Assembly (NCBI GenBank): GCA_026709935.1
Contig: JAPOSC010000065.1
Coordinates: 228,547-292,546 of the forward strand
Source of the DNA: Thiotrichales bacterium
GTDB taxonomy: Bacteria > Pseudomonadota > Gammaproteobacteria > HK1
Direction of reading: 5' to 3'
DNA: 64,000 bases
The notes beneath the pieces are model-generated. The model was not told the DNA's origin, made no database searches, and saw only the letters and a program-made list of their open reading frames with translations. Positions 22,378 through 30,510 of the stretch are shown in pieces (the first letter of the stretch is position 1; each line of letters starts with the position of its first letter). A program made the translations under genes and the position numbers.

Positions 22378-22998
22378 TTACGGCTCCCCCGAGAGTTCGC
22401 GGGCTCGATCCAGGCGCTCCGTCCAGGGGCCGGCGTCCGGTGCGCGGTGTTGCAGCTCCTCGTAGATCCGGACCATTTCCCGGGCCATCCGGGGAGACGG
22501 CGCGAGCTGGTAGAGCCGGTCGAGCGCCAGCATGTCGTCGAGCGCCGCATCGCCCCGGCCGAACATCTCCGGCAGGCTGGAGTTCACGTTGGCCCGGATC
22601 ATGCGCACCGTGAAGTTCCCGGCTCCCGCGTCCAGCGCCCGGTCCAGATGGCGCAGGCCGCGATTGGCGTAGCGAGTCTTGTTGACGACACTCGAAGCGT
22701 CACGCGCCATCAGCGCGTAGGCGCTTCCGAAGTACGCCCGGGCCTCGACATCGTCGGCGAATCGCTCCAGGTAGCGCTCGAGCCGCGCCATCGCCTGCTC
22801 CGCAGAACCCTTCTCGCCCTCGACCGCACGGTCGTGCAAGGTGATGGCCTGCTCGCGCAGCGCCGCGTACTCCGGCGGCAGATCGACACTCGATTCGGCG
22901 GCTGTCGCGGGTGACGACGCATCCACGGCGGCAGGGACGGGGGCGCAGAGCAGCGAAAGAGCAACGGCGGCCGCGCCGGCAAGTCGAACGGGTTTCAT
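22378..22998 (-). CDS. Exported helical-repeat (TPR-like) protein
   Basis: A 206-residue protein with a Sec signal peptide (MKPVRLAGAAAVALSLLCAPVPAAVDA). The mature part is Ala/Arg-rich helical repeats resembling TPRs (AMARLERYLERFADDVEARAYFGSAYALMA). The stretch MIRANVNSSLPEMFGRGDAALDDMLALDRL aligns with a stretch of the Tat lipoprotein at 26336-27175, so the two are probably distant paralogues. It has no enzyme motif and may act as a periplasmic scaffold for the export machine. Its ATG overlaps the stop of nothing upstream but its 5' end is coupled to the dehydratase gene (ATGA at 22995-22998). Confidence 0.75.
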   Translation of the reverse strand: MKPVRLAGAAAVALSLLCAPVPAAVDASSPATAAESSVDLPPEYAALREQAITLHDRAVEGEKGSAEQAMARLERYLERFADDVEARAYFGSAYALMARDASSVVNKTRYANRGLRHLDRALDAGAGNFTVRMIRANVNSSLPEMFGRGDAALDDMLALDRLYQLAPSPRMAREMVRIYEELQHRAPDAGPWTERLDRARELSGEP

Positions 22999-23510
22999 GT
23001 CCAGTCCTCCTGTGTTGTCACGATGGCCAGACTGAGATCTCCGGACGCCACGAACCCGGCCTCGGTCCGCGCGCTCGCCTTGAATCGAAGCATGTCCCCC
23101 GCCATGCGGACGAAGCGCAGTTCCATGCGAAGTCGATCACCGGGCACCACGGGTCTGCGAAACTTCAGGTTCACGCCGATAGCGAAGAGCTGCTGGTCGG
23201 CCGCGGCGGCGTCCCCGCCCAGCACCGCGTCGCCGGCCCCGTCGGGTTCGGCGGGTCGGCCGACGAACGCCGAGGTCTGCATCAGCGCCTCGGCGATGAG
23301 CACCCCGGGCAGGATCGAACGTTGCGGGAAGTGCCCCTGGAAGCAGGGCTCGTTTGCGGTGACGTTCTTGATCCCGATGGCGTATCCCGGTCCGCTCTCC
23401 TCGATGCGGTCCACCATCAGGAACGGATAACGATGCGGCAGCCGCCGCTTGATGGCCTCGATGTCGTACCGACCTGCGCAGGTGGCGGCGGAGCGGGTAT
23501 GGGTCATCAT
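22995..23510 (-). CDS. FabZ-like 3-hydroxyacyl-ACP dehydratase
   Basis: A 171-residue hotdog-fold protein. The FabZ features are all present: LPHRYPFLMVDRI near the N-terminus, NVTANEPCFQGHFPQRSILPGVLIAEAL with the catalytic His and the Glu that follows it on the helix. It should remove water from 3-hydroxyacyl-ACP to give the trans-2-enoyl form. The start ATG at 23510 follows AAGGAG; a second ATG 3 bp later is equally well placed. A 250-bp gap precedes it, the only sizeable one in the cluster, so an internal promoter may lie there. An about 15-residue insertion (GDAVLGGDAAAAD) is unusual. Confidence 0.92.
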   Translation of the reverse strand: MMTHTRSAATCAGRYDIEAIKRRLPHRYPFLMVDRIEESGPGYAIGIKNVTANEPCFQGHFPQRSILPGVLIAEALMQTSAFVGRPAEPDGAGDAVLGGDAAAADQQLFAIGVNLKFRRPVVPGDRLRMELRFVRMAGDMLRFKASARTEAGFVASGDLSLAIVTTQEDWT

Positions 23511-23589
23511 GGATTCTCCTTGACGCAGTGGTGGTGCGGGGACGAGGCGCAGCCACTGGGGCCGGGCGGGGTGAGGTTCGGTGGATACT

Positions 23590-23610
23590 CGATCGCGATG
23601 ATTGCGATCG
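23590..23610. promoter_or_regulatory. Imperfect palindrome in the only long gap of the lipid cluster
   Basis: CGATCGC and TGCGATCG flank a 6-bp spacer. The site lies in the 250-bp gap between the ketosynthase stop (23761) and the dehydratase start (23510), in a stretch that is AT-richer than its neighbours. It could be an operator or a weak terminator; the sequence alone does not decide. Confidence 0.2.
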
Positions 23611-23760
23611 GCAATCGACAATTCGTGAACCGCAGAGATCTTTCGCGAGCGGCAACAAAGTGCGCTTCGCGCTTCGTGAATGATCGTTGGCGGTACGTTC
23701 CCGTCGGCGCGGCTTCTGGTATCCGGGATCGTTTCTGCGCTCGCTCGGAGTGGAACGCGT

Positions 23761-24999
23761 TCATTCGCGCACCCCCGAATCGCCGGCAAGCTCGATGACG
23801 ACGCTGCAATTCGAACCTCCGAAACCGAGCGAGTTCGACAGGACATGCTTCGGGGCTCCGGTACGGGCGACGGATGAGCAGGCCACGGGATCGCGTGGGT
23901 CCGGCTCCTCGAAGTGGATCGTGGGCGGGATGTAGTCACCCCGCCCGGCCGCGAGTGCGGCAGCCGCATTCATCGCCCCGGCGGCGCCGAGGGTGTGCCC
24001 GATCATCGACTTGATGGACGTGCAGGGAACTTCCCGGCTTCGGGGGCCGAACACCTGACGCAGGGCTCGGGCCTCGGCTCGGTCGTTGAGCAGCGTGCCG
24101 GTCCCGTGGGCGCAGACCCAGTCCACGCAGTCCGGGCTCAGGCCGGCCATGTCCATGGCGTGACGCATCGAGGTCGAGGGCCCCGCCGCGGTGGGATCGG
24201 GTGCGGTCATGCTGCGCGCATCGGAGACGAGCCCGTAACCCCGGACCGCGGCCAGCCCCCTGGCCCCACGTCGCGCCGCGAAGTCGTCCGCCTCCACGAT
24301 CAGCACCGCGCTCCCCTCTCCGAGGACAAGGCCGTCCCGGTTGCGATCGAAGGGACGGCAGATGCCCGGGGTGACGTTGCGCATCACGCTGAAGCCGGCG
24401 CAGGAGATCAGCGACAGGGGCTCGAAGCCGCCGGCGACGACGACATCCGCCCGGTCCGTGCGCACCAGATCCAGAGCTGCGGCCAGAGCCAGGTTGGACG
24501 ATGTGCACGCGGTCGAGAACACGAGGTTGGGACCAAGAAAGCCGGATTCGATGCAAATGCGGTATCCCGGCGCGTGCATCGAGTGATCCCGCAGCTTCGA
24601 CGGGCGGCGACGCCCCTCGCGGGCGGCGCGGTAGTACTGGAATCCGGTCACCGCTCCGCCGAGGGTGGAGCCCATGGCCACCGCGCCTCTCGCGGACTCC
24701 ACGCTGCGCAGGTCGATGCGCGCCATCGAGACCGCCTGGTCGAAGGCGGCGAGCAGGAGCTCGGAGCTGCGGTCCATCTTCCGGCGGTCCCGGCGCGCGT
24801 ACACCGGGCCGGCATCGAACTCCGCCGCCTCGCAGGCTCGGGGGTTGCGCAGTCCGGCGGAGTCGAAGCCGGTAATTGCGCGCTGCCCGCATCGGCCTTC
24901 GCGCATGGCCTCGACGAACGACTCGAAGTCGTTGGCGATGGCGTTGACCACGCCCACTCCGGTCACCAGCGCCTCGCGAGACCTCATCGGGGGGATCAT
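23761..24999 (-). CDS. Beta-ketoacyl-ACP synthase, catalytically complete
   Basis: A 412-residue FabF-type condensing enzyme. The thiolase-fold triad is intact: Cys165 in STACTSSN, His in CAHGTGTLLNDR and His in SMIGHTLGAAGAMNA, with the C-terminal NSLGFGGSN loop. It should extend an acyl chain by two carbons from malonyl-ACP. Its start overlaps the stop of the dead homologue (ATGA at 24996-24999), the arrangement of a KS/chain-length-factor pair in type II polyketide pathways, with the order reversed. Substrate and chain length cannot be read from the sequence. Confidence 0.94.
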   Translation of the reverse strand: MIPPMRSREALVTGVGVVNAIANDFESFVEAMREGRCGQRAITGFDSAGLRNPRACEAAEFDAGPVYARRDRRKMDRSSELLLAAFDQAVSMARIDLRSVESARGAVAMGSTLGGAVTGFQYYRAAREGRRRPSKLRDHSMHAPGYRICIESGFLGPNLVFSTACTSSNLALAAALDLVRTDRADVVVAGGFEPLSLISCAGFSVMRNVTPGICRPFDRNRDGLVLGEGSAVLIVEADDFAARRGARGLAAVRGYGLVSDARSMTAPDPTAAGPSTSMRHAMDMAGLSPDCVDWVCAHGTGTLLNDRAEARALRQVFGPRSREVPCTSIKSMIGHTLGAAGAMNAAAALAAGRGDYIPPTIHFEEPDPRDPVACSSVARTGAPKHVLSNSLGFGGSNCSVVIELAGDSGVRE

Positions 25000-26369
25000 T
25001 GGAGGTGCTCCCGGAGGCCGGTCGACTCGGCCGCCGCGACGGCTCGACCCCGCGCCGCCGAAGCGGCGCGGCTCACTGGCGCCGGCGTGCGGGCAGCGCG
25101 CCCGGCGAACCCCGTCGCATGCACCGGTTCAGGCTCCGGAGGTGCGATTCGTGCGTTCGGTTCCGCGTCCGCCGAGACCGCGCTCTCCCAGGTCGGTTCC
25201 CTGATCAGAACCGCGCCGAACATGCCGTTCAGACCGGCGCCGGTACAGAGGATCGAACCGACGGCGCCGGCGAGGGTTCCGGTGCGATCCATGGATGCGG
25301 GCATCCGGCGCCGGTGGATCATCTCGACCGCCAGCGTCACGTCGAGCATTCCCGCCGCCCCCATGGCATACCCGATGTCATTGGTCATCGACGCCACCGG
25401 GGGCGCCTTGTCGGCGAAGAGCGACCGCATGGCCACGGCGTGCAGCGCATCGTCGACGGGGTTGTGCGAGAGCGCGCAAAGGATGAGGTCCACGTCGCCC
25501 GGGGCTGCTTCAGCGTCGGCGAAGCACCCTCGTACCGCCGCGATCAGTCCCCGCGCATCCGGGGCGGGGCGGACCAGCTTCCAGGCGTCGTTGGTGGTGA
25601 CCGCGCCCGCCATCTCCGCCAGTGCCGGTACCTCTCTCGCCAGAGCGTCGTCCGCACGCTCGAGGAGCAGTGCCGCGGCGCCCTCCGCGGACACCGCGCC
25701 CCGGCGGGTCCGGGATGGCGATGATTCCTCCGCCCCCGCCGCCGGCCGATGCCATCGCAGGACCCGCAACGCGGACTGGACGGCCTCGCACAGCTCGTCC
25801 GCGCACAGCGCGATCACCGCATCGACACCGGGGTGCGCCAGCAGCATCTGTGCCTGTTGAAGCACCACCGGCGCACCGATGCTCGCAGCGAGCACCTGGA
25901 TCGGACCCTTCAGTCCGAACTGGATGCTCGCGAGACTGGCGGGGGCATTGAAGACCGACTCCTGAAAGGCCCGCGGCTTCACCGCCGCGGCGCCGTAATC
26001 GAGCAGGTCGTCGTAGATCTCCTGCGTCGTCGCGGCCGGGCCGTGCGAGGTGGCGTACACAATGCCGATGACCGGCCCGGCTCCACCCTTGCTGGTGGAG
26101 AGTTGCGCCTGGGTCAGCGCGAGATGCACCGCCGCGATGGCGAACTGGGACACGAGCGACATCCTCGAAGTCTGGCCGGTGTGAAGCATTCGTCTGAGAT
26201 CCGGCTTCACCGCCTCGGCGCACGGCAGCGCGCCCGGGTAGCGGGTGCACGAGGCGAACGTCCTGTCGCCGGCCCCGACGGCATCCCACAACGCCCCGGT
26301 GCCGATGCCGAACGACCCGACGGCGCCAGCGCCGGTTATCGCGACGCGCCGAGCGAGATCCGATGCCAT
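24996..26369 (-). CDS. Ketosynthase homologue lacking the catalytic triad (chain-length-factor-like)
   Basis: A 457-residue ketosynthase-fold protein. At the nucleophile position the sequence is VLAASIGAPVV, with no Cys; the first His region reads ALSHNPVD in place of AHGTGT; the second reads MTNDIGYAMGAAG, with Tyr where His is expected. It is therefore not a condensing enzyme by itself. Such partners in type II PKS form heterodimers with an active KS and set chain length. About 60 Pro/Ala/Glu-rich residues are appended at the C-terminus. The gene overlaps the lipoprotein gene by 34 bp and the active KS gene by 4 bp. Confidence 0.88.
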   Translation of the reverse strand: MASDLARRVAITGAGAVGSFGIGTGALWDAVGAGDRTFASCTRYPGALPCAEAVKPDLRRMLHTGQTSRMSLVSQFAIAAVHLALTQAQLSTSKGGAGPVIGIVYATSHGPAATTQEIYDDLLDYGAAAVKPRAFQESVFNAPASLASIQFGLKGPIQVLAASIGAPVVLQQAQMLLAHPGVDAVIALCADELCEAVQSALRVLRWHRPAAGAEESSPSRTRRGAVSAEGAAALLLERADDALAREVPALAEMAGAVTTNDAWKLVRPAPDARGLIAAVRGCFADAEAAPGDVDLILCALSHNPVDDALHAVAMRSLFADKAPPVASMTNDIGYAMGAAGMLDVTLAVEMIHRRRMPASMDRTGTLAGAVGSILCTGAGLNGMFGAVLIREPTWESAVSADAEPNARIAPPEPEPVHATGFAGRAARTPAPVSRAASAARGRAVAAAESTGLREHLQ

Positions 26370-27175
26370 TTCGCAAGCTCCTCGAGGATGGGGTTGTCAG
26401 TCTCTTCGGAAAGCCGCCGCCAGGACCGGGCCGCATCTTCGCTCCGGCCGGCCTCGGCCATCGCCCGGGACCGGGCCAGGAAATACTCCTCACGCCAGTT
26501 CCCGGAGCGCAGGATGTCCGCGTAGTCCGCATTGCGGTCGGGGTCGCGGGTCCAGTCATGCAGCCGGTCGAAATCCGCGAGGCCTTCGTCGAGGGCCCCG
26601 AACACCGACGGCATCGCAAGGTAGGTGGAAGCGCGGATCAGCCGAACGAGTGGATCGTCCGGGGCGGATTCGACCGCCGCGTCCAGATCCGAGAAGGCCA
26701 CCTTGACGTGGTAGAGGCGGACGAATCCGGGGCCCGGCACGATCTGCCAGATTCCCTGAATGGGGTAGTCGCGGGCCAGCAGCGCATGAGCGGAGCCCCG
26801 CCACGCCCGCGCCAGCGTGAAGTCGGGATTGACCTCCAGCGCCCGATCGAAGGCGTCGATGGCCAGGTTCGACCACGCCGGGTCGAAGGTCGCGGAGGCC
26901 AGATGGTACGCAGCCAGCCCGGCCGCGAATGGGTCGCCGCCGGGAGCGCTCTCCTCCTTCCAGATTGGTTCATGCTCGGCGATCTCGGCCGCCCGCCAGA
27001 CCCGCTCGGCCTTGTCCGGACTGTCGATCTCCGCCGGCGAGGTGACGACCTCGACCTCCGGCGTCACCGGCGTGCAGCCGGACGCCAGGAAACCGTATCC
27101 GACGGCCGACACCCCCGCGGCCAGCCAGGTCCCCAGGAACGTGCGGCGGATGAGGCGACGGTCAGGGCGTTGCAT
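26336..27175 (-). CDS. Tat-exported lipoprotein with TPR-like repeats
   Basis: A 279-residue protein. The N-terminus combines a twin-arginine motif (IRRTFLG) with a lipobox (LASGC near residue 34), so it should leave by the Tat route and be lipidated. The rest is helical-repeat sequence (NLAIDAFDRALEVNPDFTLARAWRGSAHALLA is TPR-like). LIRASTYLAMPSVFGALDEGLADFDRL resembles a segment of the exported protein at 22378-22998. Function is unknown; a scaffold or cargo-binding role on the periplasmic side is likely given its neighbours. Its start overlaps the acyltransferase stop by 14 bp. Confidence 0.78.
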   Translation of the reverse strand: MQRPDRRLIRRTFLGTWLAAGVSAVGYGFLASGCTPVTPEVEVVTSPAEIDSPDKAERVWRAAEIAEHEPIWKEESAPGGDPFAAGLAAYHLASATFDPAWSNLAIDAFDRALEVNPDFTLARAWRGSAHALLARDYPIQGIWQIVPGPGFVRLYHVKVAFSDLDAAVESAPDDPLVRLIRASTYLAMPSVFGALDEGLADFDRLHDWTRDPDRNADYADILRSGNWREEYFLARSRAMAEAGRSEDAARSWRRLSEETDNPILEELAKWHRISLGASR

Positions 27176-28460
27176 TGTCGATTTCCTCCGGACCCCGATT
27201 CGGACGGGTCGAACCGAGCACCAGGTCGTGGATGACGAGGTGCTTGAAGTACCGTTCCATCACATAGGGGGTCAGGTGTCGGTCCAGATCGGCGGCGCCG
27301 GGCGCCCCCTCGCGCACGATGGCGGCGAGGTCCAGCATCATCGGCAGGACCCTGAGTCCGTAGCCCGTCGAGTGCTCGGCGCGCGAGACGTAGGCCCCGC
27401 CGCGAAACGCACTGAATCCAAGCTTTTCATACATTTGCGCCTGGAACTCGAAAGAGTCGTTGAAGAGGAAATGGACTCGCCGCTCGGCGGCTGCTTCGAT
27501 GACGCACCTGAACAGCCCCTTCAGCAACGTCGGGTTCAGGCGATGACGACGCAGCACCCCCAGGCGCCCGACCTCGGCGACGCGACCCATGCGCCGCCAC
27601 GGACCGAGGTCGATCTGCGCTTCACCCTCGATGGGCAACCCGTGCCGCTTGCGATCGAAGAAGATGCCGATTCCACCGACGGGACGATCGCCCGCATATG
27701 CAAGGAATGGCACGAAGTCGTCCTGCCACTTGCCACCGGATGCCCGTTGCTCACGCGCGATCCCGGCCGCATCGATCTTGCGGCGCATGCCGAGCGCACT
27801 TTGCAGATCCGCCCGGTAGGCCTCGGCGATGACATCGTGGAAGACCTCCCACTCGCGCCGCGATCCGACTTCACGAAACGAATAGCCTTCGAGCTCGAAG
27901 CGAGTGGGCCGCTCCCACGCGGGTCCCATCGAGACGAAGTTCAGCCAGACCGTGGCGCAAGCACCGAGCACCATCAGACCGAGCGGCACGTAGAGAAAGG
28001 CGGTACTCGGGGCCAGAACCAGGGCGGCGAGTCCGGCCGCGAAGTGCAATCCGCCCCACAGGCACGACAGCCGCCGGTGCAGGGGTCGGATCCCGCCCCC
28101 TGCGGTATGCATGGCGGTAAACGACCGGCCCGTCGCCAGCAGCGTGAAGATCAGCGCCGCCAGGGTCCAGTAGACCGTCGGAGCGATCCAGGTCATCCAC
28201 GACGGGTCGGTGGTGACGAACGCGGCAAGGGCGCAGATCAGGTGGAACACGGTCATCACCCGGGTGATGGGAGACGCCACGCCGAGGCGGCGCTCGTACG
28301 CCCACAGACCCGCGTAGAGCGAAGCCGCGATGAGCGGCGCCACGCCGAGCGGAGTGAAGTACAGGGTGAAGATCGCGGCCAACATCACGCCGAGGCTCGC
28401 GAGCATCAGCGTGACCATCGCGCGCAGTCGCGCGGCCGAGCCTGCTTTTCGTTGGTCCAC
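27162..28460 (-). CDS. Membrane-anchored GNAT acyltransferase (N-acyl amino acid synthase-like)
   Basis: A 432-residue fusion. Residues about 14-175 form about six hydrophobic segments. Residues about 190-400 form a GNAT-fold domain resembling FeeM-type N-acyl amino acid synthases and acyl-homoserine-lactone synthases: EAYRADLQSALGMRRKID, VGGIGIFFDRK, MGRVAEVGRLGVLRRHR and FNDSFEFQAQMYEKLGFSAF. Enzymes of that type move a fatty acyl chain from ACP to an amine. The cluster supplies two ACPs, so acyl-ACP is the likely donor; the acceptor is unknown. The start is GTG 28460 after GAGGA, 9 bp after the previous gene. The membrane domain is not part of FeeM as I know it. Confidence 0.72.
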   Translation of the reverse strand: MDQRKAGSAARLRAMVTLMLASLGVMLAAIFTLYFTPLGVAPLIAASLYAGLWAYERRLGVASPITRVMTVFHLICALAAFVTTDPSWMTWIAPTVYWTLAALIFTLLATGRSFTAMHTAGGGIRPLHRRLSCLWGGLHFAAGLAALVLAPSTAFLYVPLGLMVLGACATVWLNFVSMGPAWERPTRFELEGYSFREVGSRREWEVFHDVIAEAYRADLQSALGMRRKIDAAGIAREQRASGGKWQDDFVPFLAYAGDRPVGGIGIFFDRKRHGLPIEGEAQIDLGPWRRMGRVAEVGRLGVLRRHRLNPTLLKGLFRCVIEAAAERRVHFLFNDSFEFQAQMYEKLGFSAFRGGAYVSRAEHSTGYGLRVLPMMLDLAAIVREGAPGAADLDRHLTPYVMERYFKHLVIHDLVLGSTRPNRGPEEIDNATP

Positions 28461-28469
28461 GCGCAGTCC

Positions 28470-29462
28470 TCAGCCCAGGTTCTCGAGGATGGAACGCCCC
28501 AGGAAGGCCGGGGCGGATACGGTCTCGCCACGACGCCGTGCGGGACCGACGACGCAGGTCAGGCCCGGGATCGCAAGCTCCTCGGTGAGATAGGCGAGGG
28601 CGACGGAGCGCCCGAGGGTTTCCGAATCGAAGGCGGACTGGATGCGACCGAGTTCGTGATCCTCGATGAAAACCGACTGGCGCCGGAGGTCGGAGGCGTT
28701 TCCGTCGACCACCATCAGCACGCACTTGCGGTGCACTGCGCGCTTCTCGTGCTCGAGCGCCTCGGCCGAGCGCAGGTTCTCCTTGCGGAAATCGATCATC
28801 CACTGCAGCCCGGCCTCGAAGACCGAGACATCGGGGGGAACGTCCCGCGCACGGCTCAAGGTACCCATCTCGGTCATCATCGTCGGCAACGCACCGTCGC
28901 CGACCACGAGGGGATCTCCATCCGCAGCCTTCCCGAGCGTGTCGACGATCGACTGCTTGCGTTCGATTTCACCGAACAGGTGCAGTTCGTACTCCCCGAA
29001 ATATCCGATGCGCGCGGCCAGGACCGCGGGGTCGCCGACGGGCATGACATTGAGGAACGCGATGGAGTGGACCTCGTCCCCGAACGCCTTCCATGCGACT
29101 TTCTCGGCCTCCGGCCCGATCAGGGCGAGGGCGAACGTTTCGTCGCGAATGTCCCGGATCGCCGCGTCGCGGCCGGCGACGCTCTGCGCGAGGGCGCGTC
29201 CCACCGCTTCCCCGTCCTCGGGCTCGCCAACGATCCGGTAGCCGTTCTCCGGTAGTGCGATCACCCAGACGATGGCTTCGATCCCACCGGACGAGGACGG
29301 AATCAGAGTGTTCGCGGCCCGGCCTTCGAAGAGATCGCGCACATTGCCGCCAACGACGGCATCCAGCGCATCGCAGGCCTGCGGGCCCACGAGCTCGAAC
29401 CGGGTCCAGGCCTGGAGATCGGCCAGGCCGGCCTGTGTGCGCAGGCGTCGATAGTCGGTCAT
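28470..29462 (-). CDS. GcvT-like folate-fold protein
   Basis: A 330-residue protein of the aminomethyltransferase (GcvT/YgfZ) family, recognised from the N-terminal RTQAGLADLQAWTRFELVGPQACDALDAVVGGNV, the central ARIGYFGEYELHLF, the EMGTL...VFEAGLQWMIDFRKENL helix region and the C-terminal barrel SVALAYL. GcvT passes a one-carbon unit to tetrahydrofolate; many relatives have other folate-dependent or repair roles. A protein of this family is unexpected inside an acyl-chain cluster. It may add or remove a methyl or hydroxymethyl group on the product. Its ATG overlaps the ACP stop (ATGA at 29459-29462), so it belongs to the operon. Confidence 0.83.
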   Translation of the reverse strand: MTDYRRLRTQAGLADLQAWTRFELVGPQACDALDAVVGGNVRDLFEGRAANTLIPSSSGGIEAIVWVIALPENGYRIVGEPEDGEAVGRALAQSVAGRDAAIRDIRDETFALALIGPEAEKVAWKAFGDEVHSIAFLNVMPVGDPAVLAARIGYFGEYELHLFGEIERKQSIVDTLGKAADGDPLVVGDGALPTMMTEMGTLSRARDVPPDVSVFEAGLQWMIDFRKENLRSAEALEHEKRAVHRKCVLMVVDGNASDLRRQSVFIEDHELGRIQSAFDSETLGRSVALAYLTEELAIPGLTCVVGPARRRGETVSAPAFLGRSILENLG

Positions 29463-29764
29463 CGGGCATCCTCCTTCGGGGTCTGGCGGGACAGGATCAG
29501 GTCCACGATGGAATTCACGGACCGAATTTCCTTCATGTCATCGTCCTCGACGCGGATTCCGAACTCGCTTTCGACGGCGACGACAATCTCGAGCGCATCC
29601 ACGGAGTCGAGGCCGAGCCCGACCCCGAAGAGCAGGCAGTCGTCCGGGATCTCGTCGGTGCGGCGATCGAGGTCGAGGCGCTCGACCAGCGTTTCCTTGA
29701 GACGATGTGTGAGTTCCCTGCGCCGCGCGGCATGGGCGCGCGCTTCGGCAAGCGTGCTGATCAT
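29459..29764 (-). CDS. Acyl carrier protein 1
   Basis: A 101-residue acyl carrier protein. The phosphopantetheine Ser is in GLGLDSVDALEIVVAVE, preceded by a helix with basic residues (RRRELTHRLKETLVERLDLD) and followed by EFGIRVEDDDMKEIRSVNSIVDLI. It would carry the growing chain in this cluster. No phosphopantetheinyl transferase is encoded nearby, so a housekeeping one must act. It shares one base with the stop of the upstream ketoreductase (TGATG at 29762-29766). Confidence 0.92.
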   Translation of the reverse strand: MISTLAEARAHAARRRELTHRLKETLVERLDLDRRTDEIPDDCLLFGVGLGLDSVDALEIVVAVESEFGIRVEDDDMKEIRSVNSIVDLILSRQTPKEDAR

Positions 29765-30510
29765 CAGACGTAACTCCCTCCGCTGACATTGATGGTGGTG
29801 CCGGTGACGTAGGTCGACAGGTCGGAGCCCAGAAACACGCACGGACCGGCCACCTCCTCCGCACGTCCTGTCCGCTGAAGCGGGATGAGCTGACGGAGTT
29901 CCCGGTTCGCGGCCTGCGGCATCCGCCGGGACATCTCGGTCTCGATGACGCCGACGAACAGTGCATTGGCGAGCACGTTGAACTTGCCCGCCTCGCGGGC
30001 GAGGGATTTGGTGAAGCCCACGATCCCCGCCTTGGCTGCGGTGTAGTTGCACTGCCCCGGTCGGCCGGCGAGAGCGGCGACGGAGCTGATGGAGATGATC
30101 CGGCCCCCGCCCTGCTTCATCATTTGCCGAACGGCTTCGCGCGAGCACTGATAGACCCCGCGCAGGTTGACGGCGAGCACGTCGTCGAACTCCCCCTCGC
30201 TCATCATCACCAACGGCTTGTCGCGGACGATGCCGGCGTTGTTGACCAGGATGTCGAGCCTCCCGAACGCCTCGAGCGCCTTCGCGACCAAGGCGCGGGC
30301 GGTGGCCGCCTCGGCGACCGAGCCAGGCACGGTCTCGCTCCTTCCTCCCAGCTCCCGGATCGCCGCCGCGGTCCCGGTCAGGGCGTCGGAGGCGCGGGAG
30401 GCATTGAGCACCAGCGACGCTCCGTGTCTCGCGTATTCGAGGGCGATGGCGCGACCGATGCCCCGCGAGGCGCCGGTGACGATCGCGGACTTTCCTTCAA
30501 GCAACTTCAT
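29764..30510 (-). CDS. 3-oxoacyl-ACP reductase (FabG-like) 1
   Basis: A 248-residue SDR reductase. The NADP-binding motif is VTGASRGIGRAIA, the NNAG motif is VNNAGIVRD, and the catalytic Ser and Tyr-Lys are in ISISSVAALAGRPGQCNYTAAKAG. It should reduce 3-oxoacyl-ACP to 3-hydroxyacyl-ACP. The start ATG at 30510 follows AGGAG. It overlaps the thioesterase gene by 4 bp and the ACP gene by 1 bp. With ketoreductase 2, it gives the cluster two apparently functional reductases. Confidence 0.94.
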   Translation of the reverse strand: MKLLEGKSAIVTGASRGIGRAIALEYARHGASLVLNASRASDALTGTAAAIRELGGRSETVPGSVAEAATARALVAKALEAFGRLDILVNNAGIVRDKPLVMMSEGEFDDVLAVNLRGVYQCSREAVRQMMKQGGGRIISISSVAALAGRPGQCNYTAAKAGIVGFTKSLAREAGKFNVLANALFVGVIETEMSRRMPQAANRELRQLIPLQRTGRAEEVAGPCVFLGSDLSTYVTGTTINVSGGSYV

